A stretch of 64,000 nucleotides of DNA, taken from assembly GCA_023238725.1 (NCBI GenBank), contig CM041553.1, positions 13,265,001-13,329,000 on the forward strand. The letters are read 5' to 3'. A program made the position numbers and the translations under genes. Below, piece by piece: positions 1-10,876 of this stretch. The notes below the pieces were generated by a model. The model was given only the letters and a program-made list of their open reading frames with translations, made no database searches and was not told the origin of the DNA. Each line of letters opens with the position of its first letter. The first letter of the stretch is position 1. This DNA is from Scortum barcoo. Lineage: Eukaryota; Chordata; Actinopteri; Centrarchiformes; Terapontidae.

Positions 1-2950
1 TTAGATTCAGTTGGAAAATTACATAATGTGGGATGTGGTGAATGATGGGTGTATAGTGCTTGCAGAAGAATAGTATTTTCCTTTCTCTCAATCCTTCACA
101 TATATACATATGTATACACACACACATACACACACACACCATAATTTTAAAGCTGCGTTCATTTTTTTTGGCCACATGGGGGCAGTGGAACAAGATGTAA
201 TATTGACACATTTCAGACACGAGAAATTGTAGCATCTATTTATGTAGCATTTCACATGACAAATATAAGCCCATATATTCCCTCTTCATTTAGCTACGTC
301 TTGGTCTCCACAAACTCTGGGGGTGTTTTTGGGCTTCCTAGTGGCTTAATGTACCACTGTCCCACCAATTAGCCCTAGTTTTTGTCTGTTCCCATTTGGT
401 TCATGACAGGGAGTGCGCTGTGAGTTTATTGGATGTATTTTGCAGAGAACAGAATCGAAACAGTAAACCTGTGAGCTGTCAAACCAAAACAATGAGCTGA
501 AAGACAATAAAACACTTTGTAGAGCTGAGGGGACCCACAGAGTCGGAGGACAAGTGTCATATCAGCTTTCACATCACACACAGTCATTTAATCCATTGTA
601 ACCCGTTAAACATGGATTAGTTTAGCTCCAACTAAGTGTGTTAGTTGCCTAACCATAACCATTGTTTATTTTACTGAACTATGATCTTCATTGTCGTCAT
701 ATCACAATTGCCAGGCACAGATATTGTAAAAACAAAAAGGAATCACACAATTATCAACACTCAGTCCAGTGATAGTCCTGATGATCTCATTTTGGTTGTC
801 GCTAACTAGCAACTATTTCCGTATTTCTCCATACCTTAACAACCAGTATCGTCACTTATGTTGACTACAGTACAATAACCGACAGCAAAGCCAGCTAACC
901 TGGTCTGGCAGTGAAGCCAACCTCAGGCCATGACTGATTAGAGGCCTTGAGAGTGAGGTGTGCCAAGAGGTCAGGAAAACAAATAACACCACTACCAATT
1001 TCCCTATAACGCACCAGGTACCAACCTTTGAGGGGAGGGAGGGGGCATTAGATTCTAGCCCAGCCCTGCCTATAGGCTGCAGGGCAGCAGATGATAAGGT
1101 CAAGGCTCATAATGATGTCACATACCTTTAGGTACTTCAGATCAATATCGAGAGAGGCGCCTTATACCTGTCAGCCAGTCAAATAAAACCTGCCTGGCGA
1201 AGGGGAAAAAAAACACACACCGGCTTTGAGATTGTCTCTTCTGATAAAATGAGATCCTCTCTCTCATGCCGCTTTTGGCAAAGATCATATTGGTGGAAGC
1301 CTTTGTGATCTTTAAAACAGTGTGGTCACTCGCACTTTTGATAAAATATCCTCCGAATTTGACTGATCAAGCTTGAATGGCAATAAAACCTTTTAAATTT
1401 AACCACGTAGGGGAGCATGAATTACCCCAACCTGCATGTCACTGATGTAGCCTCGACGCACATGGCTCCGCAGGATAACGTTTGACATGACAGACGTTCC
1501 TTTGAGTAAACCTGACCTCGTGTGACAACAAACGCGATGGCGAGGAAGGAGGCGAATATGAGGAGTTACACCTTGGAGCATGTGACTTTAAAGAATGCGT
1601 ATGTCAAGTGCTGCACGAGTGATTAATGTAGCGGGATGATTGCAGAATTCTGTCCAACCTGAATGAACATTTCTTCTGCCTCTCTCATTAGTTTGACTGT
1701 CCCACGCGGTAATATATTGCTTGTCACTGGGTTGTCTAATGGTTGATGCTAATTGACCTCCTTTCCCCCTTTCTTCTGCACAAATGAAAAGATTTCCTCC
1801 GTCCTGTGATGGAGCGTGTCACAATCTGATCCGACAAATTAAAAAGCTCGCTGCTGTCACACTGTCATCATTCGGAGCCCTTGCCTCATCAGCTATAATG
1901 ATCATTTTTCTCCACTGAAACCACCGCAGTGCACTGCCAAACACAATGCTTAAGAGGGCACGCTGCTGCAGCTGCTGTGTGACACATCCGAATGTTTTTC
2001 ATCTGTGAAATCTTCTGTACCATTAATCTTGTCCTTCAACCTATACATCAGGGGGCTTTTTTTTTCTATCGAGAGTGAAGTCTTAGCTCACTGCCTAGTT
2101 GTGAGTTGTCTCTTTAAATTTCCATTTCTGCATTTATTCAACCAAGTCAATTTTATGAGCCCTACCTATATATGGAAAATATGCATTTATTATTTATCAC
2201 AACTCCACATTTACAGTTGATTATATTTTATTTAAAACCCTAAAAACATTACCAGTGTAAACTCTTTAACACCATCAGATTATTTACAATCTGTCACATT
2301 TACCTACCTCATACTGTCAAACTGTGAAAGCATAGTCAACCATCTATTAAAAATACAAGGACCATATATGTACATAACACTAATGTTAGCCAAAAATCTC
2401 AGAGGATAACAGAAATCTGATTTCACACTTGGACACTACCAGGACCTTTTCTGAAAATTCCCATTTTGTTCTACTCGAAGCATGTGAGTGCCATTCTGCG
2501 ATGCCATTGGCCTGGACGTGATAGCAACAGATAGACAAATAGATGAGCTCGGCCACCGCACATTATTGGCTGCGGAGCGACGATGATGCTCATTACGTGC
2601 AATCAGCTGCCCCATCTGTGGCCGAAACAGAAATTGAGCGTGGCATTTTACCTGCTGACTTTGTGTGTATAACTTTATAATTTATGCGATGTACCCATAC
2701 TATTGACAAAAACGCAGCGCTGTGATCAAAGCGAGACATTCAGGAGGTTGGACAGGGCCACGAAGACAGGGCCTGTAACACTAATGATCTTCAAACGCTC
2801 GTCTATTTCACTGGGAGCTATGCACAACTGCCTAGCAAGTCCCCCGTCCTCCCCCTCGAGGTAATTGTGCCTGGCTGGTTAGGTGACAGGTGTCAAGTGG
2901 CCCCTCCTCAACCGATTCATCATGCTAAGCAGAGAGGAAAAGCTGATCTC
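1..2950. other. Unique non-coding sequence
   Basis: No gene, RNA or recognised element is visible here apart from a short CA array near the left end. All open frames are short and unlike any protein I know. The part from about 2500 to 2900 looks enhancer-like: it is free of repeats, has mixed composition, and carries AT-rich homeodomain-type words such as TTTATAATTTATG. That reading is inference, with no alignment behind it. Confidence 0.6.
97..139. repeat. (CA)n microsatellite with ATATAC start
   Basis: An AT/AC alternating tract begins as TATATACATATGTATA and runs into two CA arrays separated by a TACA interruption. Confidence 0.9.
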
Positions 2951-2951
2951 A

Positions 2952-2988
2952 GTCTCTCCCTCTCTCTTTTCCTCTCTCTCTCTGTCTT
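2952..2988. repeat. CT-rich low-complexity tract
   Basis: This is an imperfect (CT)n run interrupted by TTTTC and TG. A pyrimidine-rich stretch continues to about 3020. Confidence 0.8.
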
Positions 2989-3211
2989 TGTACTTTTATT
3001 CTTGTCTGTCTCTTTCTTGTAACCTCAAATAACTACTTTGTCATCACTCCAGAGTGCCCTGATCATATGATAGCAACATGTTTCGTGACAATGTTCGGAT
3101 TGCAGTGTGCAATCAGAGCCTGGTCCACAACTTAACAAACTGCTGGTGTTGTATCATGTGCTTATTGAGCACGAATTGACATATGCTGTTTGTCTGTGCA
3201 ATGTGCGTAAC

Positions 3212-3233
3212 AGAGAAAGAGAGAGAGAGAGAA
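3212..3233. repeat. (GA)n microsatellite
   Basis: A short GA array abuts the left edge of the interspersed element that begins with GGCTGCAACTAATGATTA. Confidence 0.85.
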
Positions 3234-3508
3234 GGCTGCAACTAATGATTATTTCCAACATCCATTAAATTGCCAATATGTTCTTGAGGGAAAAATGCCA
3301 ATTAAAATGTCCCTAAGCTCAAGGTTATGTCTTCAGATCGCTCATTTTGTCTTCAAAACAGTCCGAAACTTAGAAATCATCTGTTTATAATCACACAAGA
3401 CAGAGAAAGCAATACCTAACATTTTACTCACAGAGTAATCAGATATCGAAATAGTTGCTGATGAATTTTCTGTTGATCAGCTGATCAATTAATTGGCTAA
3501 TATGGCTC
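3234..3508 (-). mobile_element. AT-rich interspersed element, family B, copy 1
   Basis: The segment opens with GGCTGCAACTAATGATTATT and closes with TGATCAGCTGATCAATTAATTGG. I recall this layout from a very common fish element whose ends read like 'GGGCTGCAACTAACGATTATTTTC' and 'TCGATTAATCGACTAATCG'. The middle holds the expected landmarks: AAATGTCCCTAAGCTCAAGG, then GTCTTCA, then AACAGTCCGAAAC. It has no coding capacity and is probably a non-autonomous DNA transposon (MITE). The orientation is the reverse of the copy near 10.4 kb. Family assignment rests on memory. Confidence 0.6.
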
Positions 3509-3519
3509 AGAGAGAGAGC

Positions 3520-3551
<32 letters not shown>
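3509..3551. repeat. (GA)n microsatellite between two element copies
   Basis: A 43-base AG array is broken once by CG and once by GG. It sits exactly between two copies of the same AT-rich element. Confidence 0.9.
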
Positions 3552-3614
3552 TTGCTTTCAAGACACATTAGACATCAGAACTTTGTTGTGGAATTGGAGT
3601 AATCAATACTAGTG

Positions 3615-3895
3615 CCTTAGTTAACAATTATTTGTCATTATTAGTTAACCTCTTAATTATTAATCTGATCAACTGATTAATTTAGAAATATCAGGAAATA
3701 AAGAAAATGTTTTGAAACATTAGATGTGACGTCTCCAAGTGCTTTTTTGCCCCACCAACACCTCAACTTTTATTTATAATGATATAAAACACATAAAAGT
3801 TGCAACATTTGAGAAACAAGGAGAAATAGGAAAATATGATTCATTTTTGTTTTTTAAATGTCTCAAGTTATAATAAGTGCTAACATTTTTTTAGA
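3615..3895 (-). mobile_element. AT-rich interspersed element, family B, copy 2
   Basis: This follows the same order of landmarks as the copy just upstream: ATTAATCTGATCAACTGATTAA, GTGACGTCTCCAAG, TTTTTGCCCCACCAACACCTC, then CATTTGAGAAACAAGGAG and TGTCTCAAGTTATAATAAG. It is more diverged, and neither boundary is sharp. Same orientation as copy 1. Confidence 0.5.
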
Positions 3896-4096
3896 CTAAT
3901 AATGTCATCAGTGATTTTTTCCAAGCCAAAGTTCCTTTGAGGCTGGAGTCCTCTCTGGTGAAAGTTTAATGAGTTAACTGAGTGAAAACAATGCTGAAAC
4001 GGTGTGCGACCACAGAGCCACTGACAGGCAGGTTAGCACACTGGCCAAAAATCATCCGGCCCAGCAGAGACACAGAGAAAAAAATACAGTCTACAT

Positions 4097-4131
<35 letters not shown>

Positions 4132-4150
4132 CAGAGAGTGAAAGAGAGAG
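4097..4150. repeat. Compound (TG)n-(AG)n microsatellite
   Basis: About eleven TG units pass directly into AG units, then an imperfect GA-rich tail. Confidence 0.9.
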
Positions 4151-4204
4151 ACCACACCCTCACCATGCCCGCCTGTCTAAGCAGAATCCCATAGGGACCT
4201 GCCA

Positions 4205-4229
4205 TACACACGCTCTCACACACACACAC
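4205..4229. repeat. (CA)n microsatellite, imperfect
   Basis: Two short CA runs are separated by CGCTCT. Confidence 0.8.
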
Positions 4230-4849
4230 CCCAGTCATTAATTCCTGCTTTGCATCTCCACACCATGTAATATTTATGGGTCACCGCAGCTTTGTATTCA
4301 CAAATGGAAACGCCAAGAGAAAAAAGGGAGAAGACACGATACCTCAATCAATCCTGTGAATAAGGTTCAGATTGTCACATCATAGCTTTTTTTCCTCCAC
4401 TAATCCAGTGCTTATGCAGCATTCTTTCTTTTGACCTCTAAACAAGTGTTTTGTATGACGGATTGTCAGACACAACCTTTGAGACGGAATCATATTTAAC
4501 CCCTTTGGAGTTTAAAAAAAAAGCTCAAGGCAAAGGTATTATGAACGTGACTGAAAATTTCATGGCTGCAGAATCTGAAGAACAACAGAACTGCATTAGT
4601 CGGTGAAAACGAATGCAGACTTAATATGTTTTTACGTTTGATATGATACTGGAGTGTAAACGACACGCAGCACTCTAGTACAAACATTTGCTGCTACTCA
4701 GAATCTCTACTCTAATCAAGGGAAGTCTTTGGTGCATTTCCCCTCTTCTACATCTGACAGATCATAATTGGGGGCCCTTTTTTTCACTTCCTAAGATGTT
4801 GCCTGAATCCTGTGATGCAACAGTGGGAGCCGTAGCCTAGCTGCCTTTC

Positions 4850-4925
4850 AAATCAACAGTGTTGTCAAAACAGAGCCCTGAGGAACCCCCAGTAGAGCAT
4901 GGCTCACCAGACCCCTGTAGAGATT
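4850..4925 (-). mobile_element. LINE reverse-transcriptase fossil (GVPQGS motif)
   Basis: On the minus strand this reads LLGVPQGSVLTTLLI, preceded by NLYRGLVSHA. The GVPQGSVL core lies at 4866-4889. It matches the conserved reverse-transcriptase block of CR1/L2/Rex-type non-LTR retrotransposons, usually GVPQGSVLGPLLF. Here GP is replaced by TT. The recognisable part is short. No catalytic (F/Y)xDD box follows downstream on the minus strand, and the sequence on either side does not continue the domain. I read it as a small inactive relic. An eight-residue exact match is unlikely by chance but is still short. Confidence 0.55.
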
Positions 4926-5928
4926 TGAAGACCACTTTGGAACTCTAATCCACTCAAAATGTGCTGATAATTTTCCTTGCCAGGACACTCTCTGCCTGGT
5001 GTCACAAGAGTGGCCTCCCGGGAGCAGATCAGCCAATGATAACAAAGTAGCCAGATGTCTGGCGCTGGCAGAGTCCCAGAAGCCAGACAGCGGCACGCAG
5101 CAGCATCCGCTGTGGGCCACAGATCAAAGATACCTGAGAATTACTTATGGGCACAAAATATGTGTTGCTTACTCTACAGTTCCCATTAATAACAATCTGG
5201 GAGAATTTGTATTTCTAATTAACTCTTTTCTTTCGGCATACAAAGTGCTGTAGGTTGTCTAAGGCTGCTGCAGCAATTTTTCTGTGGTAACTGCGAGTCG
5301 ACAACAGGAAGTCGGATGCAGCACTGTCTGAAGGAGCCAGATCAGCTTTAAATGCGGTTCTGAGGCTCAGAACACCCCCTGACTTGCCTCAATAAACAAA
5401 CAAACAGTGGAAGAGTCAGCGTATTTAGATTTAATCATGCTGCATGGTGCCTCCTCAGACCGGCCCTTGATGCGTACCTCGAAAGCTTCATGCGCTGACA
5501 TTGACGCTGATTCAACCAAGGTGTGACTGTCATTAGCCATTTATTTAATCCACGGCTCTTTTTTTTCTCTGATTTTGTCCTAAAACTGAGGAAGCAATGC
5601 TTAATCTGAAAAGAGCAGGCCAGCTACATTCTTAGTGCATTAACACACTGTAGCTACCAAGCATGTGACTCGCACTGATTTATACTTTCTACAAGATTTG
5701 AAGCCCTGGCTTGTTTTTCACCATGGTTGCTTGTGTTAGTCAGACTGACATTAAGAAGCATTGCGGTTCTGTGTTGTTTTCTCCTGCAGGCCCTGCACTT
5801 CTTCCAGAGTCCTCCATTTATTCCATCTTACCCGTTATGTTTAATACACAAATATTTAGAGTAGACCCCCTGACTTTGAACTGAGAAGAATAGTTAAGCT
5901 CTCACTGCCTGGGGAAGGCGTTTGTTGC
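4926..5928. other. Unique non-coding sequence
   Basis: No gene is seen. A good-looking splice acceptor (TTTTCTCCTGCAG) ends at about 5790, but it is followed by only about 25 open codons and no convincing donor. The region from 5000 to 5120 is more GC-rich than its flanks. Confidence 0.55.
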
Positions 5929-5947
5929 TTTTTTTTTTTTTTTTTTT
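5929..5947. repeat. Poly(T) tract, 19 bases
   Basis: An uninterrupted run of T. No retroposon body ending in poly(A) could be identified on the minus strand next to it. Confidence 0.9.
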
Positions 5948-6148
5948 CATCTTTATAGGGGGAAGAGGCGTATTTCATCTCGCACACATTTGTGCATATT
6001 TTTTCAGGCTCACTATGTTTTAGTGCACTTAAAAGTCATTGTTCAATGGATGGATGATATGCATCCCATGCAATGTGTGTGTGCACTGTACAATATTAAT
6101 TATTAAGTATAGAAAGTGTTGCTTCGTGTCCGTATTTGATGGAACTCC

Positions 6149-6171
6149 CACACACACACACACACACACAC
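6149..6171. repeat. (CA)n microsatellite
   Basis: A perfect CA array of about eleven units. Confidence 0.9.
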
Positions 6172-6189
6172 CCATGCCCTGCCACCCCT

Positions 6190-6420
6190 TCCCCCAATTA
6201 TGTATATTACCTTTGCTGGTGCATAGTTCATGCAAATTCTCATTTGCATCACTCTTTTGAAAGTGCTATCTGCTGGCTGGAATCCCTTAAAGCCTATAGT
6301 GAAAGCTGCCCTTCATCAGATCTTGATTGTGACCTCTTCTCCTTTTATCTGTTATTCTAATATGACTGTCACTGTTTCAAATGCACAGATGAACAACTAG
6401 AATTTTCTATAGAGCCACAA
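6190..6420. promoter_or_regulatory. Enhancer-like unique block with inverted octamer pair
   Basis: The segment is unique and not repetitive. At 6230-6249 an ATGCAAAT octamer is followed by four bases (TCTC) and then its exact reverse complement ATTTGCAT. Octamers are bound by POU-family factors (Oct1, Brn and relatives), and paired sites can seat dimers. The paired arrangement is seen directly. The regulatory role is inference, with no conservation data. Confidence 0.35.
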
Positions 6421-7694
6421 TGAGGTTTCACTGTTTTGGGCTTGTAAAGGAGATCTGTAATTCTTGCTCTCCTGGGGTATTTGCCTTTTCTGTATTTCTG
6501 TATTTCAATATTTTAGACAGGAGATGTTAAACAACCCTTACATGAACCTTTCCCTGAGCCTTTCTTTGAAGCTGTGCCTTATTGTGTTGGTTAATATAGG
6601 TTGACAATTAACGAACCAAAAATATTCATTGGCTGTTGTTAAAACGACCATTTTCGTTCCGATCAAGCTCCTCACTGAGAAGTTGGTCCACACAAAGATG
6701 TCTTTTATGAGTGCATTTAAAGCCCTGCACCAGCATCCAATCCCAGCACCTTTCAGGGGTTACTCTGGGTCATCTTTTTAATGTTGTTTACTTGAAAATG
6801 TAACTCTTAAAACAAGGCTTAAAACTGCTTTAGTGAGATCCTGTCTCCCAGCTCCGGCAGCTCATCACTCCTAAAACAGCCACTCTCATCCACCCCGGCC
6901 CCGACCGTTATTAATGTGCACTGAATAATTTAACGGGGTAAAATTACCATGCTCTTTTGAAAAGATTTTTGCCTACACAATTAAAGAGCATTATAGTGAT
7001 TTTTAGTTGAACAAGAATTATGACTGTTTTCCCTCCTCTCTGCACTACACTTTCTGGCTCCCTTGTTATGAGCTGTGGGTGAGCGGAGCTGTAAAGTCCT
7101 GCTACTCTCTGCTGCCGTCTGACTGCTTGGAGAGGTTGTGCTCTAAGGTCTGACCTATACCATGATGAGTGGCTAATGGATAATGGATGAAGAGGTATAT
7201 GTTCAACTTCCGCCGAAAGGACCCCCATAATGGCCTGCTGGCCTCCACCAAACATCGGCTGTATTTGGGTTGTTAAAAAGCACACACTCAGTCAGGTGGT
7301 GTTTTAAGGCGCCCGGCTTGAAATAGCTGCTTACACTCTGCATGGCTGCAGGTTTTGAAAGGTGGATTATATTTAATCATTTTTTGGAGTTTTTCACTGT
7401 ATCCGCGAGCTAAGTGAAACAGGCTTTATTTAAAAAGGACTGTAATGGCTCGTTTTACGAAAGTTTGTGGGCTAACGGTGCAATATTACATTGCTGTTGT
7501 ACGGTATCAGCATCAGCAGGAGCGTTTGCTGGGCCTTCACTCTTATTCCATGCGGACAACTGTCCACATCTCAACCACAGGCCAACAATTGGCAGTAATT
7601 GGCACGTTGCCTCGGCTGTCCTGGGAGAGATCTGAGAGAGCATACGGCCACGGACAGGCTGCCCTTTCCACCAATTAGAGAGTTGTCTCCTCGT
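6421..7694. other. Unique non-coding sequence, partly enhancer-like
   Basis: A minus-strand open frame of 113 codons spans 6944-7285. It resembles no protein family I know, and its possible acceptor (AAATACAG on the minus strand near 7260) has a weak pyrimidine tract. I treat it as chance. The rest is mixed-composition unique sequence. Confidence 0.5.
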
Positions 7695-7739
7695 GGGGCG
7701 GGGCGGGGACGGCGGGGGGTGGTGGTGGTGGTAGGGGGG
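7695..7739 (+). other. G-quadruplex-forming motif
   Basis: Runs of four or more G are separated by single C loops and then a five-base loop: GGGG at 7695, 7700 and 7705, then six G at 7714-7719. A (GGT)n stretch and another six-G run at 7734-7739 follow. This exceeds the usual G3-loop1-7 rule for an intramolecular quadruplex. Formation in vivo is not shown. Confidence 0.75.
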
Positions 7740-9690
7740 CTGTGGGGTCTACCTCACTGCTACCTTGTCTCTTGATCAAAATGATTTGTGGGCATCCTTT
7801 TTCTCTTCACTCCTCTCTTCCTCCCTGCCTGCCTCTCTCTCTCTCTCTCTCTCTACGCCACTGAGGTATTGCTGTTTGTGAACTGCTAGTGAGAGTCTTC
7901 AGTCAAGGACCCCAACCAGCGACTGACAGCCTTACAGTAGCAGTCAGTGGGACATTCACATTAGAGGTGCTCTGACAGTCAGGCTGTGCTAGCAATGCCT
8001 CCCAATGAAAATGCTCCACACAGCTCTTTGCTGCTGGTTTCCTGATACATAACTTGCTGGCTCTCTTCTCCATATGAACTTTCTTTTTTTCCGCCGGTAG
8101 ATGTGACGCTGAATTGGGTTTGGCAGAAGCTGAAGTTTCTCCAAAAAGCTGAACTTGAGTCTTTTCTTTTTCTCCTACACTTTCTCTTGTATTGGCTTTT
8201 TTTTCTGTTGTTGTGTCTCCAGGTATAAGCAGCGTGTTTTAGCTGCATGGCTTTATTATGATGGCTTTGACGCAATGATAGCAAGTGTCTCCTGTGGTTA
8301 GAAATATGCAGGCCACACAAGGTACCATGGGACCCCCAGTCCAAAGGATCACAGGCCTCAGTGCACGCTGCTAACGCTCCCCAGTTTATGCCACAGGGAA
8401 GGCTGCAGAACCAACACCCAACCCCCTTATTCTCTCCCCTCTCGGTCTCTGTTGTCCTCAAAGCCCATGTCTCTCCGCATTTCACTTCAGTAACTATGAG
8501 GAGGCGAGGAGATGCTTCCTATATTCAGAAATGTGTGTCAGGCTACTGGGTTATGTTGTGTTGCAATGTGATATAGAGGGCAACAAAGCAAGCGCGCGCA
8601 GAGAGGGAGAGAAAGAAACAGCCTTACTTATTCCTTTTAATCCATCGTGAGATATTCAGAACTAGGTTAAGTTATACCTCACGTTACCCAAAACGTAGCC
8701 CTTTTGAGCACTTAGCGAGATGACTATTTACACATGCGGCGCCGTATTAACGACACAGTTTTTATTTTATTTTCAGTCAACAATTAGCCTTCACCACAGG
8801 TTGAATCGCCATAGAGCAGCTTTATTCCTCTGCAAGGACCTTCATGGAGAGAGGCGGGGAGGGGGGCCTACCTAATATGCTGTCTGGCCCCGGGGCCTGT
8901 GGGAGTGTGGTTGGATTATTATGTTAATGCATGTGCCTCATGCCCTCTCCTCAGTCCCAGCTGGCCTCCCTGTCGTTAGGAAGTGCTTTGCTCTGACAGA
9001 GGAGTAATATGCTCCGTGATTGAGGGGCCAAAAGATCGAGCTCTATAAGAGAGGGGCCACCACTGATAAGCATATGATAAAAGTGCCATTGTACGTGAAT
9101 GCCTCAGAGACATGGAAGATGATTTAGCAATTCCTATGGATTTCGGTAGGAGAGTGAATATGTATAAGGGCTGTGTGTTCCTTTTGTTTTTTTCTTCGTG
9201 CAGCTGAATTTAATTGCCCATAGCATTATATCGCATGTACTTTATTGTACTTTTATTGCATGGACTCTTTCATTATGAGCCCGTGACACATCCACCTGTA
9301 AATGTGTTGGCTCCCACTGAACAAGCCACCGTGTGATGCTTTTAATCATCCTGTAGGAATCGATATGAGGCTGAGACAAGGTTTTGTGTTTATCATAGTT
9401 TGTAATGTAAATAAAGCAATTAGCTATGCTCTCATTTTGAGTTCTGTCAGTGAAAACATTCAATCAAGTCTGTATTTTGAGATATCATAAATGCAGCAGG
9501 GGAGCGTCAGGGTGTCATTTAGGTGCCAGAATGTGTAACAGCCTTAATATTAATTGATGGAAAGTTGGTAAAGTCAGTGTAACTCCATCAGGAAAAATGA
9601 TGACACTGTTCTGCCAGATGGCATTACCCTGCAGATTTATGTCACACACTTTCATTTAATCAGCTTGACACGAAAGTAAAAAGGGAGGTG
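7740..9690. other. Unique non-coding sequence
   Basis: A (CT)n array sits at 7832-7854. A minus-strand open frame of 168 codons (7979-8485) has a lysine/arginine-rich middle but no recognisable domain or splice context, so I do not call it a gene. Nothing else is recognised. Confidence 0.55.
7832..7854. repeat. (CT)n microsatellite
   Basis: A CT array of about eleven units follows CCTGCCTGC. Confidence 0.9.
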
Positions 9691-9715
9691 AGGGAGGGAG
9701 AGAGAGAGAGAGAAA
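9691..9715. repeat. (GA)n microsatellite with GGGA lead
   Basis: GGGAGGGAG runs into a GA array, then a short A run. Confidence 0.85.
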
Positions 9716-10432
9716 AAGGTAAACTTCTTGTGACTTGTCGAGAGGGGGAAATGCTGGTTTCACTGCTTTGGATCCTGCACATAATTGTGTAAATATGTCA
9801 GCCAAACAGAGAAAGATCTCTCCTTTTTAAACACTTGTCTTTTTCATCCCACCTCCTCAGGAGCTCTCGGGTAGCTACATATTAGCTTTGTGCGGGCCCA
9901 TTCACAAAGTGCAGGGAGTGTTTGTGTTTTGTCAGGGGTTTGTTTTGTTTGCTTTTTAATCAAGTTCAATTTCATCTCCATCAATACAAGCTCTTTCCAC
10001 ACCCCTCTTTCTCACGTCTGCCCAGATTATAATGTGTCTCTTTTTGCTGAGGAGCCTTCAGTGTTGTTATTGTTTGTTCCCTTTTATGCAGCCCCAGCTC
10101 TAACGAGAGGAAGGGTATCTGTGGGTATTTGGTGGGTAAATACTTTGCTGCGACTAAATGTCAGAGCAAGAGAGCTTGTAACACAAGAAGGTTGTTGTGC
10201 TGCTTTTGAGGAGAAGGCAAAACAATGGATTAAATAGAGGTGCTATTTTTGCGTTTTTACCTGATTTTCTTCCAGATCATTAAACAAAATATCTTGAATC
10301 ATTGTTTCTCTGGCTTCTTTTATTTCAAGATCGGACTGCGTGAACTTATTTTAATAATTAACTACATATTTTTCTAGCACCACGCTTACAGTTTGGAAAT
10401 GTGACTGGTTCAGGCTACATTTGTTTTGTAGA
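9716..10432. other. Unique non-coding sequence
   Basis: A plus-strand open frame of about 115 codons ends at 10237. It has no recognised domain and no clear splice context. I see nothing else. Confidence 0.55.
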
Positions 10433-10876
10433 CAGAAACGATTAGATGATTAATGTTAGTCAACTGACAAAATCAGTGGCTAAAGTGTTTAATCATTTCC
10501 GTCATTTCTGTAATGAACTCCAAATATCTTCTATTTTAAACAACTCAAATGTGAGTACTTGCCGCTTCTTAGTTTTATATCATTGAACTGCAACCCATGA
10601 TTATATATCTTTTGAATTATAGATTAATCTGCCCATTTTTTTGTTGATAAATCTTAAAATGTCTATCTTTGACTAGATGAGACATCAAACATCAACAAAT
10701 ACAGTGTTGGCATTTGTGCTTGAAAAATAATTGAAACAATTATTTGTTTATCAATTTGTCATGGGTTTTGGATTGTTGGTTGCACAAAATAAGACATTTA
10801 AAGAGCGTGTTTCTTTTAATCAATTAGTTGAGAAAATAATTCTCAAGTGATAATGAAAGTAATCTTGCAGCTTTAA
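10433..10876 (+). mobile_element. AT-rich interspersed element, family B, copy 3
   Basis: The landmarks run in the opposite order to the copies near 3.3 kb: GATTAGATGATTAATGTTAGTCAACTGAC, then TTTTGGATTGTTGGTTGCACAAAATAAGACATTTAAAGAG, then TCAATTAGTTGAGAAAATAATTCTCAAG, and finally GTAATCTTGCAGCTTTA. This fits the fish element whose right end reads 'ATCGTTAGTTGCAGCCCTA'. At about 440 bases it is the most complete copy here. It has no open reading frame, so a non-autonomous element is likely. Confidence 0.65.

Larger units (their letters stand above)
3896..4849. other. Non-coding sequence with GT/GA and CA arrays
   Basis: Open frames here read through the dinucleotide arrays and encode only HTHTHT or VCVCVC strings, so they are not genes. 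Nothing else is recognised. Confidence 0.6.

Noticed and set aside
6944..7285. 113-codon minus-strand open frame
   Set aside because: The possible acceptor is weak and the product has no family match.
7979..8485. 168-codon minus-strand open frame
   Set aside because: No known domain, unusual composition and no clear splice sites. Length alone is not enough in a 64-kb window.
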